A stretch of 46,244 bases of DNA from Granulosicoccus sp. GTDB taxonomy: Bacteria > Pseudomonadota > Gammaproteobacteria > Granulosicoccales > Granulosicoccaceae. Under the pieces are notes generated by a model. The model saw nothing but the letters and a program-made list of their open reading frames with translations. It made no database searches and was not told the origin of the DNA. The DNA is taken from assembly GCA_020627685.1 (NCBI GenBank), contig JAHDGK010000005.1, positions 43,675 to 89,918 on the forward strand. Direction: 5' to 3'. Shown here piece by piece: positions 18,050 to 27,767 of the stretch. The position numbers were made by a program, and so were the translations under genes. The stretch's first letter is position 1. Each line of letters starts with the position of its first letter.

Positions 18050-20470
18050 ATGAAAAGTCATGCGCGTGTAGTGGTTATTGGTGGCGGTATTGCCGGGTGT
18101 TCCACTTTGTATCACTTAACTCAGGAAGGATGGTCCGATGTTGTGCTGGTTGAGCGGGATGAATTAACGTCCGGGTCAACGTGGCACGCCGCAGCGCAGG
18201 TCACGCAGTTTGGTGGTAATCAAACCATGATTGCGCTTAAACAACACAGTATCAAACTTTACAAAGAGCTGTGCGCCGATCCTGAACATCCAGTCTCGTA
18301 TCACATTACGGGCGGTATGCGCACTGGTTATACGCAAGAGCAAATGGATACCTACCACTACCACGTGGGTCTGGCCAAAGGCATGGGTGTGGAAATGGAA
18401 GTTATCGATGCCGCTGAAGCGGGTAGGCGTCACCCCTTAATGGATACTGAGGGCATGTTAGGCGCCTGGTGGGATCCTCTAGACGGCTACATTGATCCAT
18501 CCGGTATTACATTCGCCTTAGCTCGCAAAGCGCGGCAGGCAGGTGCAGAGGTTTATCGTTTCAACCCGGTAGAGAACATCACCAAGAAAGCCAACGGTGA
18601 ATTTATCGTTCACACCAAGAACGGTGATATCACGTGCGAAAAAGTCGTCAACGCGACGGGCTATCGTGTCAATGAGGTTGGCAATATGCTGGGTGTTGTG
18701 CACCCGGTAACCTCAATGGAGCATATGTATTTTCTAACGGATACGATGCCGGAGCTTGAGGCTTTAGATTTTCAAGTACCCGTCATCAGAGACCCTGGAG
18801 ATGACTTCTATAGTCGGCAGGAAAAGAAAGGTCTGCTGGTCGGTGTGTACGAACAAGGTTGCAAAACATTCGGCATGGATGGTATCGATCCGAATTTCAC
18901 AAAGGACTTGTGCCCATCCGATCTAGACCGTTGTCTGGATAACATGGAACACATCTTTGAGCGTCTACCCGCTCTACAAACTGCCGGTATACATACCGTT
19001 GTAAACGGTCCCATAACTTACACCATCGATGGGCTTCCATTGGTAGGGCCCATTCCGGGTGTTGAAAACGCTTATAGCATCATTGGTCTTCGTGCCGGAA
19101 TTGGTGAAGGAGGCGGCCACGGAAAAATCCTCGCTGAGCTGATAGTCCATGGAGAATGTGAATGGGATGCCTGGAGTCTTGATCCAAGACGTTTTACACA
19201 GTATGCAAACGTTGAACACACGTGTCTGAAAGCAATTGAGGACTATCAAAACGAATTTCATTATCACATGCCGCACGAACATCGACCTGCGGCTCGGCTC
19301 TCTCGCACTACGCCACTGTATCCGGTGCTTGATAACTGCGGCGCAGCTTGGGGTGTTGTTAACGGTTGGGAACGTGCACTGTTTTTCAAACCGGAAGACC
19401 AACCCGATTTTGTTGATGAACACAGCTTTCGATTTACTCCCACCAAAGACATTGTGGCGAGCGAAATTGAATCGCTGATTAACAATGTTGGTGTTATGGA
19501 AGTATCGGGTTTCAATCGTTACGAAATACGCGGCGAGGGAGCTGAGGCATTTCTGGATAAAATGATTTGCGGGAAACTACCTGCAAAGGTTGGGAAAGTT
19601 CGACTGTGCTATTTACTGAACGAGCATGGTCATGTTTTAGGTGAGGCAACAATAGCCAAGCTGGGCGAAGAACATTTCTGGTATGGGTCTGCGGCCGCGG
19701 CTGAGTGGCACGATAGGGATTGGCTAAACCACTATAAGCCTGCAAGTGTCTCTCTAACTGAAATGGCCTCAACACACACCATATTAGTGGTAGCTGGTCC
19801 TAAGTCGAGAGCGCTATTGCAATCTTTATCACCTCGAGGTGACTGGTCCAAGGAAGCGTTCCCTTGGATGAGCGTAAGAGACATGGCGATAGGTCATGCA
19901 ATGGTCAAAGCTATGAGCGTCAGTTTCTCCGGCGAATTAGCGTATGAGTTACACGTACCTAACGAGCAACTGTATCTAACGTGGCAACTGTTACAGGAAG
20001 CTGGCAAGCACTATCAGCTATCCAAGTTCGGGCTATACGCTACCGAATCAATGCGCATGGAAAAAGGCTATTTGCACTGGAAAGCCGATCTTATCTATGA
20101 GCGTGACCCTATAGAGACAGGTCTTGATCGTTTTGTTGATTTAGAGAAGCCTGAGTTCGTTGGAAAAGAGGCCTTGTTGAAACTGGTAGAGCAAGGGCCT
20201 TTGAAAAAACTGGTGGCCATGACTATCGATTGCACGATTGCATCCGCTCATGCCGGCGACTCCGTTTATGTAGGAGACAAAATCATCGGCAGTGTCACCT
20301 CCGGTGGCTATGGACACAGAGTTGAAAAAAATATTGCTTTTGCATTTGTTGAACCTGAGCATTCTGAACAGGGAACAACATTCGATGTGGAACTACTGGG
20401 TTCTCGCTACAGTGCCACTGTTTGTCCCATGTGTTTATATGATGAGCCTCACCAGCTAGTCAGGTCTTAG
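18050..20470 (+). CDS. Dimethylglycine/sarcosine dehydrogenase-like flavoprotein (DAO-GcvT fusion)
   Basis: 806 residues, the usual length for this fusion. The ATG at 18050 is preferred over a TTG 12 nt upstream because GAGGGA sits just before it. The N-terminal Rossmann motif is VVVIGGGIAGCSTLYHL. SGSTWHAA follows, whose His46 is equivalent to the residue that covalently holds FAD in dimethylglycine dehydrogenase. The DAO domain continues to LRAGIGEGGGHGK, then FAO_M and GcvT domains (from about residue 425) ending in the aminomethyltransferase C-terminal barrel. The enzyme should oxidise an N-methyl group and pass the carbon to tetrahydrofolate as methylene-THF. Three bases separate it from the MttB-like gene, so dimethylglycine or sarcosine derived from betaine is the probable substrate. 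Confidence 0.92.
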   Translation: MKSHARVVVIGGGIAGCSTLYHLTQEGWSDVVLVERDELTSGSTWHAAAQVTQFGGNQTMIALKQHSIKLYKELCADPEHPVSYHITGGMRTGYTQEQMDTYHYHVGLAKGMGVEMEVIDAAEAGRRHPLMDTEGMLGAWWDPLDGYIDPSGITFALARKARQAGAEVYRFNPVENITKKANGEFIVHTKNGDITCEKVVNATGYRVNEVGNMLGVVHPVTSMEHMYFLTDTMPELEALDFQVPVIRDPGDDFYSRQEKKGLLVGVYEQGCKTFGMDGIDPNFTKDLCPSDLDRCLDNMEHIFERLPALQTAGIHTVVNGPITYTIDGLPLVGPIPGVENAYSIIGLRAGIGEGGGHGKILAELIVHGECEWDAWSLDPRRFTQYANVEHTCLKAIEDYQNEFHYHMPHEHRPAARLSRTTPLYPVLDNCGAAWGVVNGWERALFFKPEDQPDFVDEHSFRFTPTKDIVASEIESLINNVGVMEVSGFNRYEIRGEGAEAFLDKMICGKLPAKVGKVRLCYLLNEHGHVLGEATIAKLGEEHFWYGSAAAAEWHDRDWLNHYKPASVSLTEMASTHTILVVAGPKSRALLQSLSPRGDWSKEAFPWMSVRDMAIGHAMVKAMSVSFSGELAYELHVPNEQLYLTWQLLQEAGKHYQLSKFGLYATESMRMEKGYLHWKADLIYERDPIETGLDRFVDLEKPEFVGKEALLKLVEQGPLKKLVAMTIDCTIASAHAGDSVYVGDKIIGSVTSGGYGHRVEKNIAFAFVEPEHSEQGTTFDVELLGSRYSATVCPMCLYDEPHQLVRS

Positions 20471-20472
20471 TC

Positions 20473-22008
20473 ATGGCAGCTAAAAGAAGACGCCGGTCGA
20501 AATTAACGGCGCGCGAGGCTATGCACGCAAAGCGTGCTTTAGCGCCTGAAATTAACCCGGCACCGCCGGGTGCTACCGGTGGTCAGTACAAGCCTTTGTC
20601 GGAATCTGATATGCAGCAGATATACGCCAATGCGCTTCGCATACTGTCGGAAATCGGTATGGGTGACGTGCCTGATGCGTTAAAAGAGAAAGCGTTGGAG
20701 TGCGGGGCAAATCTGAATGATGCTGGGCGTTTGTGTTATCCGGTTAGCATGGTGGAAGACATCATCGCTGGTGCCTGCCGTGAGTTCGTTTTCTATGGGC
20801 GGGACTCTAAACACGATTTTGAAATAGGGGGCAGTAGTGTTCACTACGGCACGGGCGGTGCTGCTGTGCAAACCTTGGACTTGGATTCTCATACCTATAG
20901 AGCAGCGACACTGGCAGATTTAGCCGACTTCACCCGTCTTGCTGATCATCTCACCAACGTGAGTTGGTTTACTCGATGCTGCGTTGCCACTGATGTGCCG
21001 GACCTGACAGATTTAGACATCAACACCGCCTATGCCCTAATTAAAGGTACAAGCAAGCCCATCGGAACGAGTTTTACGATTGCGGAAACCGTTGATCCCA
21101 TCGTGGATATGTTTGATATGGCACTGGGTGGGAATGATGCGTTTCGTAAACGACCATTTTGCAAAGCGCATATTAGTCCGGTGATATCGCCGCTGCGCTA
21201 TGGTGAAGATGCCTTTGAGGTGGCGTTAGCTTGTATCAACAGGGGAATGCCGCTCAATAATATTATCGCGGCTCAATCGGGCGCTACCGCACCTGCAACT
21301 ATAGCCGGCATGCTGTCCTCTACATTAGCGGAAACATTGGCTGCTTTGGTTATGGTGAATGTTTTTGCACCCGGTTATCCCATGATATTTTCAAATTGGC
21401 CTTTTGTTATCGACTTAAGAACCGGGTCATTCTGCGGAAGCGGTGGTGAGATTACATTACTGAATGCGGGGTCTGCGCAGCTGTCTAACTGGTTGGGATT
21501 ACCTTCGGGCGCTGCCTCAAGTATGAGTGACTCCAAAGCCGTCGATGCGCAAATGGGCTTAGAAAAAGCGATGTCGTCACTAGGTGTTGGCTTGTCAGGT
21601 TGCAATATGGTTTACGAATCTGTGGGAATGACAGCAAGCTTGCTGGGTGCCTCGTTTGAATCCATGTTAATCGACGACGAAATGTTGTCTCAGGCCTATA
21701 GAATTCTGCGCGGTGTTGAAGTCACAGAAGAGACTTTAGGGTTTGATGCCATCAAGGAGGCCGTTTACGGGGCAGGGCATTTCCTGGGTGGGCAACACAC
21801 AATAGACGCTATGCAGCGAGATTATTTTTGGCCGAGTACTCTGACCGATAGACAAGCTCCGGCGGTGTGGGAAGAGGACGGTGCCAAAGACATGTGGCAG
21901 CGGGCTAATGTAAAAGTCAGGCAAATTCTGCAGGAGCATCAACCTGTTTATATCGATCCTGCTGTCGATGCGAAAATACAACAGAAGTACAATATTTTAC
22001 TAACCTAA
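20473..22008 (+). CDS. MttB-superfamily methyltransferase, non-pyrrolysine
   Basis: 511 residues read through without an internal stop, so no pyrrolysine (amber) codon is used. This places it with glycine betaine, proline betaine or carnitine methyltransferases (MtgB/MtpB-like) rather than trimethylamine methyltransferase. Family features include the basic N-terminus, a YGTGGAAVQTLD segment, the Gly-rich QSGATAPATIAGMLSSTLAE barrel strand and a C-terminal KYNILLT-like end. The start lies 2 nt after the stop of the flavoprotein gene with AGG upstream. Members normally pass a methyl group to a corrinoid protein, but none is encoded in this window. The likely substrate here is glycine betaine, product dimethylglycine. 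Confidence 0.9.
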   Translation: MAAKRRRRSKLTAREAMHAKRALAPEINPAPPGATGGQYKPLSESDMQQIYANALRILSEIGMGDVPDALKEKALECGANLNDAGRLCYPVSMVEDIIAGACREFVFYGRDSKHDFEIGGSSVHYGTGGAAVQTLDLDSHTYRAATLADLADFTRLADHLTNVSWFTRCCVATDVPDLTDLDINTAYALIKGTSKPIGTSFTIAETVDPIVDMFDMALGGNDAFRKRPFCKAHISPVISPLRYGEDAFEVALACINRGMPLNNIIAAQSGATAPATIAGMLSSTLAETLAALVMVNVFAPGYPMIFSNWPFVIDLRTGSFCGSGGEITLLNAGSAQLSNWLGLPSGAASSMSDSKAVDAQMGLEKAMSSLGVGLSGCNMVYESVGMTASLLGASFESMLIDDEMLSQAYRILRGVEVTEETLGFDAIKEAVYGAGHFLGGQHTIDAMQRDYFWPSTLTDRQAPAVWEEDGAKDMWQRANVKVRQILQEHQPVYIDPAVDAKIQQKYNILLT

Positions 22009-22053
22009 AAATCGGTACCAAGACATAAAACCACTGTCGTCGGGGTTGAAACA

Positions 22054-22947
22054 ATGAGTTCATCTGCAACATCAAAAAACTGGGGAATAGACAACGACTT
22101 TGCTCCGTTAAAAGATGTGTTGTTAGGCGTGCCTGAGTACTTTCAATGGGTCGAGGCAGGCCCACTCATTGGGCGCACACTTCAGAATGCTCATAAAACC
22201 GGTGCCAAGTTCGACTTGCAGCTAGCCATGTCGCAACACGCTGAAATGGTGCGAATCTATGAAGAAAACGGAGTCCGGTGTCATTACCTGGATTCCGATC
22301 CAGTCTTGCATAGAAACTTCTTTGCCAGAGATAGTTCTGCCATGACGCCATGGGGAGCACTTATTTGCCATATGCAATTAAAAGTTCGCCGGGCTGATTA
22401 CGTTACGGCTATCAAGTTCTATCAGGACAACGACATCCCGATTTGGAAGTTCGCTACAGCCGGACACTTCGAAGGGGGCGATTTCGTTATCGTTGAACCG
22501 GGTAAAGTACTCATCGGTTATTGCGGTGAGCGTTCAGAAAAAGCTGGTTCTGAACAGGTTGCTGAGTTCGTCAGGGCCGAAGGTTGGGAGGCTGTCACTG
22601 CCCCTATTAGCCGTGAATTTGTTCACATGGACGGCCTAGTTGTGCCGCTAGATGAAAAGCTGCTTGTCGCTTGTCTTGATGCTCTAGAACCGTGGGTTGT
22701 TCAGCAGTTGCGCGACTGGGGTTTTGACTTTGTCGATGTACCTTATCGTGAGGCAAAAAATCTGGGCGTAAATCTGGTGGCTCTGGGTAATGGCAAAGTG
22801 CTTTCCATGTCAGGTGCAACAGAACTCAATGCGAAAATGAGGGCGCTGGGTTACGACGTATACGATCCCGATATGTCCATGTTCACTTTAGGCGGCGGTG
22901 GCGTCCATTGTCTGGCTCAAGCACTTTGCCGGGAAAGCGCTAGCTAA
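22054..22947 (+). CDS. Guanidine-modifying hydrolase / amidinotransferase family (DDAH-ADI-like)
   Basis: 297 residues. The beta/alpha propeller family of arginine deiminase, dimethylarginine dimethylaminohydrolase and amidinotransferases is indicated by FEGGD (Glu140, Asp143), FVHMDG (His191, Asp193) and the nucleophilic Cys286 in LGGGGVHCLAQ. All catalytic residues are in place. Length and the downstream position after a demethylation pair make methylarginine hydrolysis (citrulline plus methylated amine) attractive, but arginine deiminase or an amidino-transfer activity is possible. It follows the MttB gene by 45 nt. Its stop codon overlaps the stop of the convergent SDR gene. Confidence 0.88.
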   Translation: MSSSATSKNWGIDNDFAPLKDVLLGVPEYFQWVEAGPLIGRTLQNAHKTGAKFDLQLAMSQHAEMVRIYEENGVRCHYLDSDPVLHRNFFARDSSAMTPWGALICHMQLKVRRADYVTAIKFYQDNDIPIWKFATAGHFEGGDFVIVEPGKVLIGYCGERSEKAGSEQVAEFVRAEGWEAVTAPISREFVHMDGLVVPLDEKLLVACLDALEPWVVQQLRDWGFDFVDVPYREAKNLGVNLVALGNGKVLSMSGATELNAKMRALGYDVYDPDMSMFTLGGGGVHCLAQALCRESAS

Positions 22948-23687
22948 GCTACAGGTTGAGCACCGGTAATTTCCACGAGAGAGCCACACATAAACGCCGC
23001 CTCATCACTGGCTAGAAAAGCCACAAGCGCGGCAATCTCTTCAGGTTTCCCAATTCGGCCATAGGGAATAAGTTTATCCAGGTCCTCAAATGTGCGACCT
23101 GTTCGTTTAAGTCCGGCGGCCAGCATGTCGGTTCGAACTTCACCGGGACATACTGCATTAACGCGAATTTTATCGGGCGCATAGTCTCTGGCAAGGTTTT
23201 GTGTGAACGCGGCAACCGCAGCTTTGGATGTGTTGTACGCAATATGAGCAGGGGCGGGGTGCAGGCCCCATTGCGATGCCGTATTAACGATAGCTCCACC
23301 GCCCGCTGAAATCATATGCGGAATGGCAGCCTGACAAAGGTGGAACATGGACGTGATGTTGATGGCAAATGTTGCGTCCCAATCGTCTTCACTCAATTCC
23401 ATTAATGCACCGCGTCTGTTGATCCCCGCGTTGTTGCAAAGCACATCCAGTTGACCCTGTTGCTCAACAACGCGTTCTATCATGTTGCGAGCATCTTCAC
23501 TCTTTGAGATATCTACTGTTTCCACACTTGCATTGCCAATGTCTTTAGCTAATGCTTGTGATGCACTCTCATTAAGATCACAGATAACGACGTGTGCACC
23601 CTCACTGGAAAGTCTCCTGCAAATCGCAGAACCAATACCGCCACTACCACCTGTAACAACGGCCACTTTATTGTCGAATCGATTCAT
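22944..23687 (-). CDS. Short-chain dehydrogenase/reductase (SDR)
   Basis: 247 residues, classical SDR. NAD(P)-binding TGGSGGIG lies near residues 12-19; ICDL places an Asp at the end of the second strand, favouring NAD(H). NNAG follows, then the catalytic Ser in TASQWG and the Tyr-Lys pair in AYNTSK. It oxidises an alcohol or reduces a ketone; the substrate is unknown. AGGAAA precedes the ATG. It lies 46 nt downstream of the Gfo/Idh/MocA gene on the same strand, and such pairs usually act on sugars or polyols. Confidence 0.93.
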   Translation of the reverse strand: MNRFDNKVAVVTGGSGGIGSAICRRLSSEGAHVVICDLNESASQALAKDIGNASVETVDISKSEDARNMIERVVEQQGQLDVLCNNAGINRRGALMELSEDDWDATFAINITSMFHLCQAAIPHMISAGGGAIVNTASQWGLHPAPAHIAYNTSKAAVAAFTQNLARDYAPDKIRVNAVCPGEVRTDMLAAGLKRTGRTFEDLDKLIPYGRIGKPEEIAALVAFLASDEAAFMCGSLVEITGAQPVA

Positions 23688-23733
23688 TGAAATTTTCCTA
23701 TGAGATGATTGAGGCTACTTGCACATGCAATAC

Positions 23734-24762
23734 TTAAGACGTCGTTTTCAAACTGCCCACTCGGGTAGCTTGTAACTGCGCTTGCAGTGCTAGCTCCATA
23801 ACTTTGAAACAGTGTGATTGAGGCATGGCCAGCTCAGTACGATTAAGTACGTCAGCCTTTAGGTTTTCGAAATAATCCAGTTTGTCATCGCTGGCGTCGA
23901 TATATTCGCAGCGGCTACCATTCACAAGATAGACATGATCGGTTCCTGGTCGGCCTGCCACATCAACATATTTGCGTAGTTCTATATAACCTTCCGTGCC
24001 CAATATTGTGAGTCGGCCATCGCCCCAATTTGGCAGCGCATCTGGTGTGTACCAATCCACTCTAATATAGCCTTGCCCCTGTTCACTTCTAATGAGCATT
24101 TCGCCAAAGTCCTGCAGTCCAGGGTCTGTCGGGTTAGCGAAATTTCCAACGGTTGCGCTGACAATCTCAGCATCTGTTGAGCCGGTGAAATATAGAAACT
24201 GGTCTATCTGGTGAGATGCGATGTCACACAGTATTCCGCCGTATTGATGCTCTTCGAAAAACCAATCTGGTCGGGTGTCCCTATTTAAGCGGTGAGGTCC
24301 GAGTCCAACTGTTTGGACTACGGTGCCAATGGCTCCCTCTTTGACCAGTTGTGCTGCGCGTGTCACGGCGGGTACTTCAAAGCGCTCTGAAAAATCGATA
24401 GACCAGATTCGCCCGGTTTCTGCAACGACATTTTTTATGGCGTTCAGTTGATCAAGCGTGGTGCAGCCGGGTTTGTCGGTCATAACATCCTTGCCAGACT
24501 GCATTGCTTCAATGGCTCGTTCAGCTCGTTTGGCGGGAACGTCTGCAATGAGTATCAGGTGTATGTCGGGGTCTTTAAGTAATTCTTCCCGGTTTTCAAC
24601 TCGGGGTATATCAGGGAATCGCTTGATAAAACCCTCGCACAAATCAGGCTGGCCTTCAGTCCACCAACCTTTGCAGGAACAGCCCGCGGACAACATGCCC
24701 TCAAGCTGCCCGAAAATATGTCGGTGGTCGATACCTATGACCGCTACATTGATGTTGTTCAT
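23734..24762 (-). CDS. Gfo/Idh/MocA-family oxidoreductase
   Basis: 342 residues. The N-terminal Rossmann domain (NVAVIGIDHRHIFGQ) lacks the classical GxGxxG glycines. The nicotinamide-side Lys is in MTDKPGCTT, where family members usually read EKP. The catalytic His-Asp pair is in CDIASHQIDQ. These enzymes oxidise or reduce sugars and inositol-like compounds with NAD(P). It is first in a two-gene operon with the SDR. The GxDH substitution in the dinucleotide loop is unusual but occurs in this superfamily. Confidence 0.88.
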   Translation of the reverse strand: MNNINVAVIGIDHRHIFGQLEGMLSAGCSCKGWWTEGQPDLCEGFIKRFPDIPRVENREELLKDPDIHLILIADVPAKRAERAIEAMQSGKDVMTDKPGCTTLDQLNAIKNVVAETGRIWSIDFSERFEVPAVTRAAQLVKEGAIGTVVQTVGLGPHRLNRDTRPDWFFEEHQYGGILCDIASHQIDQFLYFTGSTDAEIVSATVGNFANPTDPGLQDFGEMLIRSEQGQGYIRVDWYTPDALPNWGDGRLTILGTEGYIELRKYVDVAGRPGTDHVYLVNGSRCEYIDASDDKLDYFENLKADVLNRTELAMPQSHCFKVMELALQAQLQATRVGSLKTTS

Positions 24763-24900
24763 CGCTAGCCCGGCAATTTGGAAGTCTAGATATTAGCACC
24801 GACGGGCGGGAGTGTTTTAACGCCTGCTACTGTATGCTCCAGAAGTAGAACTACGGGTTTTCGATCGCTCTCGCAACACATTTATTGACTTCCACGCTAC

Positions 24901-25806
24901 TTGAATATCATTGCTAAAAATCAAAGCCCGTTCATCACAGCGGTGTTGACTATTGTCTTGGCAATTTTCCTGTTTGATATTCAAGGCGCCATGATCAAAC
25001 ACATGGGAAAACGCTACCCCATTGAGCAGATAGCGCTTTTCCGAAATATATTCGGAATATTGCCCAACCTGTTGGTACTGTATTTTTTCAGTCAGTGGCG
25101 CGCTAAGGGTAGTTCATGGAAGCTTCATCGATGGAAGCTTGGGTTGGGCAGAGGGGTCATGCTTATTTGTGCCCAAATGTGTTTCTACTATGCGCTGTTG
25201 CACATGCAGCTGGCTACAGCGACGACGCTTGCGTTCTCTGGTCCGTTCTTTGTCACGGTGCTTTCCATTCCTATGTTAGGGCACCGTGTAGGCTTTTGGC
25301 GTATTGGAGCCGTGCTCGTTGGATTCGCTGGTGTTGTTATGGTTATGCAGCCTGGAAGTGATGCATTCACGGTACTGGCTGTGTTGCCCATTGCCGCGGC
25401 GCTGTTTTATTCGGTCTCCAGTTTATCAACACGATTTTTCGACAAAGCAGACCACACAGCCCTTATTGGCATATATGCCTCTATTGGTGCGGCAACCGTC
25501 GCAGGGGGGCTCGTATACTCTTTCGGAAACTGGGTGCCCATGCAGACAGTGGATGTCTGGTTGTGGTTCGTTGGTATGGGGATGGTGGGTGGTTGTGCCG
25601 TTTTATGCTTGATCACCGCCTATCGAATGGCTGATCCCAGTAGTCTGTCCCCGTTCGAATATTTCGGAATTCCATTTTCTTTTTTTCTGGGTTGGTTTTT
25701 CTTTGACGAAACCCCATTCACCTCATTGTTCCCAGGTGTGTTGCTTATCGTCGCCGGTGGCCTTCTGGTCATGTGGCGGGAGCGAAAATTAAACGCCCAA
25801 GCCTAG
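24901..25806 (+). CDS. EamA/DMT-family membrane transporter
   Basis: 301 residues with about ten membrane helices, made of two EamA repeats (second from about residue 150). A TTG start is used: an in-frame stop lies 15 nt upstream at 24886, and the next Met (residue 31) would remove the first helix. No strong ribosome site is visible. Members export amino acids or metabolites. It carries a short direct repeat WKLHRWKL encoded by ATGGAAGCTT twice. Divergent from the Gfo gene; the cargo cannot be inferred. Confidence 0.88.
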   Translation: MNIIAKNQSPFITAVLTIVLAIFLFDIQGAMIKHMGKRYPIEQIALFRNIFGILPNLLVLYFFSQWRAKGSSWKLHRWKLGLGRGVMLICAQMCFYYALLHMQLATATTLAFSGPFFVTVLSIPMLGHRVGFWRIGAVLVGFAGVVMVMQPGSDAFTVLAVLPIAAALFYSVSSLSTRFFDKADHTALIGIYASIGAATVAGGLVYSFGNWVPMQTVDVWLWFVGMGMVGGCAVLCLITAYRMADPSSLSPFEYFGIPFSFFLGWFFFDETPFTSLFPGVLLIVAGGLLVMWRERKLNAQA

Positions 25807-25871
25807 GCTATCTTGGAAGCAAGCTATTTTAAGTTATAGTCGATCAACTGCACGAATATTCACTCCAAGCC

Positions 25872-27767
25872 ATGACAGACGTACTCTTCCTAACATTCTT
25901 GTTTCTTATCGCAGGCGTAATTGCCGTTCCAATTGCATCACGGCTCGGCTTGGGCTCTGTGCTGGGCTATCTCATCGCGGGCATCATTATTAGCCCAATG
26001 CTTGGCATTCTGGAAGTCGATGTCGTTTCTATACAGCACTTTGCCGAGTTCGGCGTTGTCATGATGTTGTTTCTTGTCGGTCTGGAGCTGGAACCCAAGA
26101 TGCTATGGGCCATGCGTTCAAGACTACTCGGTTTGGGTGGCGGTCAGGTTGGCTTAACTATCCTGGCTGTTACGGGTGTCGCGATGTTGTTGGGGCAGCC
26201 GTGGACAATTGCTCTGGCCATCGGTTTGGTTTTCTCGTTGTCCTCAACTGCCATCGTTTTGCAGACCTTGAATGAAAAGGGATTGATGAAAAGTGACGGG
26301 GGGCAATCAAGCTTTTCTGTTCTGCTTTTTCAGGATATCGCTGTTATCCCTATGCTCGCGTTGATTCCATTGCTGGCTGTACCTGAACTCATGGACAGTG
26401 CGGCAACTGTCGTGTCCTCCGCAGATGCGTCCCACGCCGAGTCGGATGGTCATGGCAGCGGCATGAGTTTAGTCAATGGCTTGGCCGGCTGGCAAAGAGC
26501 TGCAGTGACCATCGGTGCTGTTGCGGCAGTTGTATTGTGCGGTAACTATTTAACCGGGCCGGTGTTCCGCTTTATTTCACAGGCGCGTTTGCGAGAGCTA
26601 TTCACGGCTACCGCACTCATGATGGTGGTAGGTATTGCCTTGCTGATGACTCTGGTTGGCTTATCTCCGGCGCTGGGAACTTTTCTAGCTGGAGTCGTCC
26701 TGGCCAATAGCGACTATCGGCACGAGTTGGAATCCGATATCGATCCGTTTAAAGGGTTGTTGCTCGGGTTATTTTTTATGACCGTAGGGGCCAGTATTAA
26801 TTTTGGCTTACTAGGAGAAAATTTACTGACCATCGTTGCGCTAACGGCCGGGCTCATGGCGTTGAAAGCGATCGTCATTTTAGCGTTGAGTTATCTGTTC
26901 AAGGTTGAAGGATCTGATCGGTGGCTGTTTTCTTTAGGGCTGGCTCAAGCCGGTGAATTTGGTTTTGTTCTATTGTCGTTTACGGTTGCAAATTCTGTCA
27001 TCCCTGAACCGTTGGCTGATCAGCTTCTCTTGGTCGTGGCTCTGTCCATGATTCTAACCCCTGCGTTGTTTATTTTTTATGATCGGGTCATCGCCCCGAA
27101 ATTTTCAGAAGAGCAATCTCGTGAAAGCGATGAGATTACTGAGCGCAATCACGTCATCGTTGCTGGTCATGGGCGTGTGGGTGGACTGGTTAATCGTATG
27201 CTCACCTCCGCAGGGTACTCGGCTACGGTTATCGACTTTAGTTCCAAGCAGCTAGATATGATTAGTAAGTTTGGAATGCATGCCTACTTTGGTGATGCCA
27301 CGCGTCCGGACATACTTCATTCAGCGGGCATAGACGAAGCTAAGGTGTTGGTCGTTGCCATTGATGGAAAAGAGCAGATAATCGATATGGTTAAACATGT
27401 GATTCAGCACCACCCGCATGTCACTGTGGTCGCCCGGGCCGTAGATAGGGAACACGTGTATCAACTTTGGGAGGTGGGTTGCCGCGAAATCATCCGCGAG
27501 ACTTACGATAGTTCAATTCGTATGGGGCGAACCACGTTCGAAGCGTTGGGCATTGCTAAAGAGCCTGCTCAAAAAATTGCCGATGCCTTCGAGGCTACCG
27601 ACAGACGGCTAATTTGGGAGTTGGCCCAGCATAGGGACTCTGATATTCCTGCGGTGGAGAACAAGATCTATCAAGCGAAAGTGCGCGAGTTGGGCGCAAT
27701 AGCGCAGAAGGAACTCTCCGTACAAATTGATGCCATTCACTGTGATGCAAACCGTGTAGAAGACTAA
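25872..27767 (+). CDS. Kef-type K+/H+ antiporter (CPA2) with RCK domain
   Basis: 631 residues. The N-terminal about 400 residues are a CPA2 exchanger with the family signatures SSTAIVLQTL, LLFQDIAVIPML, LSPALGTFLAGVVLAN and LAQAGEFGFVL. Residues about 425-560 are a TrkA-N/RCK nucleotide-binding domain with GHGRVGG (about 432-438) and an acidic residue in VIDF. It expels K+ in exchange for H+ and is typically gated by glutathione adducts or NADH. No KefF/KefG-like activator gene is adjacent. It stands alone, 65 nt after the DMT gene. Confidence 0.94.
   Translation: MTDVLFLTFLFLIAGVIAVPIASRLGLGSVLGYLIAGIIISPMLGILEVDVVSIQHFAEFGVVMMLFLVGLELEPKMLWAMRSRLLGLGGGQVGLTILAVTGVAMLLGQPWTIALAIGLVFSLSSTAIVLQTLNEKGLMKSDGGQSSFSVLLFQDIAVIPMLALIPLLAVPELMDSAATVVSSADASHAESDGHGSGMSLVNGLAGWQRAAVTIGAVAAVVLCGNYLTGPVFRFISQARLRELFTATALMMVVGIALLMTLVGLSPALGTFLAGVVLANSDYRHELESDIDPFKGLLLGLFFMTVGASINFGLLGENLLTIVALTAGLMALKAIVILALSYLFKVEGSDRWLFSLGLAQAGEFGFVLLSFTVANSVIPEPLADQLLLVVALSMILTPALFIFYDRVIAPKFSEEQSRESDEITERNHVIVAGHGRVGGLVNRMLTSAGYSATVIDFSSKQLDMISKFGMHAYFGDATRPDILHSAGIDEAKVLVVAIDGKEQIIDMVKHVIQHHPHVTVVARAVDREHVYQLWEVGCREIIRETYDSSIRMGRTTFEALGIAKEPAQKIADAFEATDRRLIWELAQHRDSDIPAVENKIYQAKVRELGAIAQKELSVQIDAIHCDANRVED

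Noticed and set aside
20473-22008. Pyrrolysine-containing trimethylamine methyltransferase
   Set aside because: The gene has no in-frame amber codon before its end, so it belongs to the non-pyrrolysine branch.
25115-25142. ATGGAAGCTT repeated twice, looks like a repeat or recombination site
   Set aside because: It is inside the DMT transporter gene and encodes the repeated WKLxRWKL residues; no further copies seen in the window.
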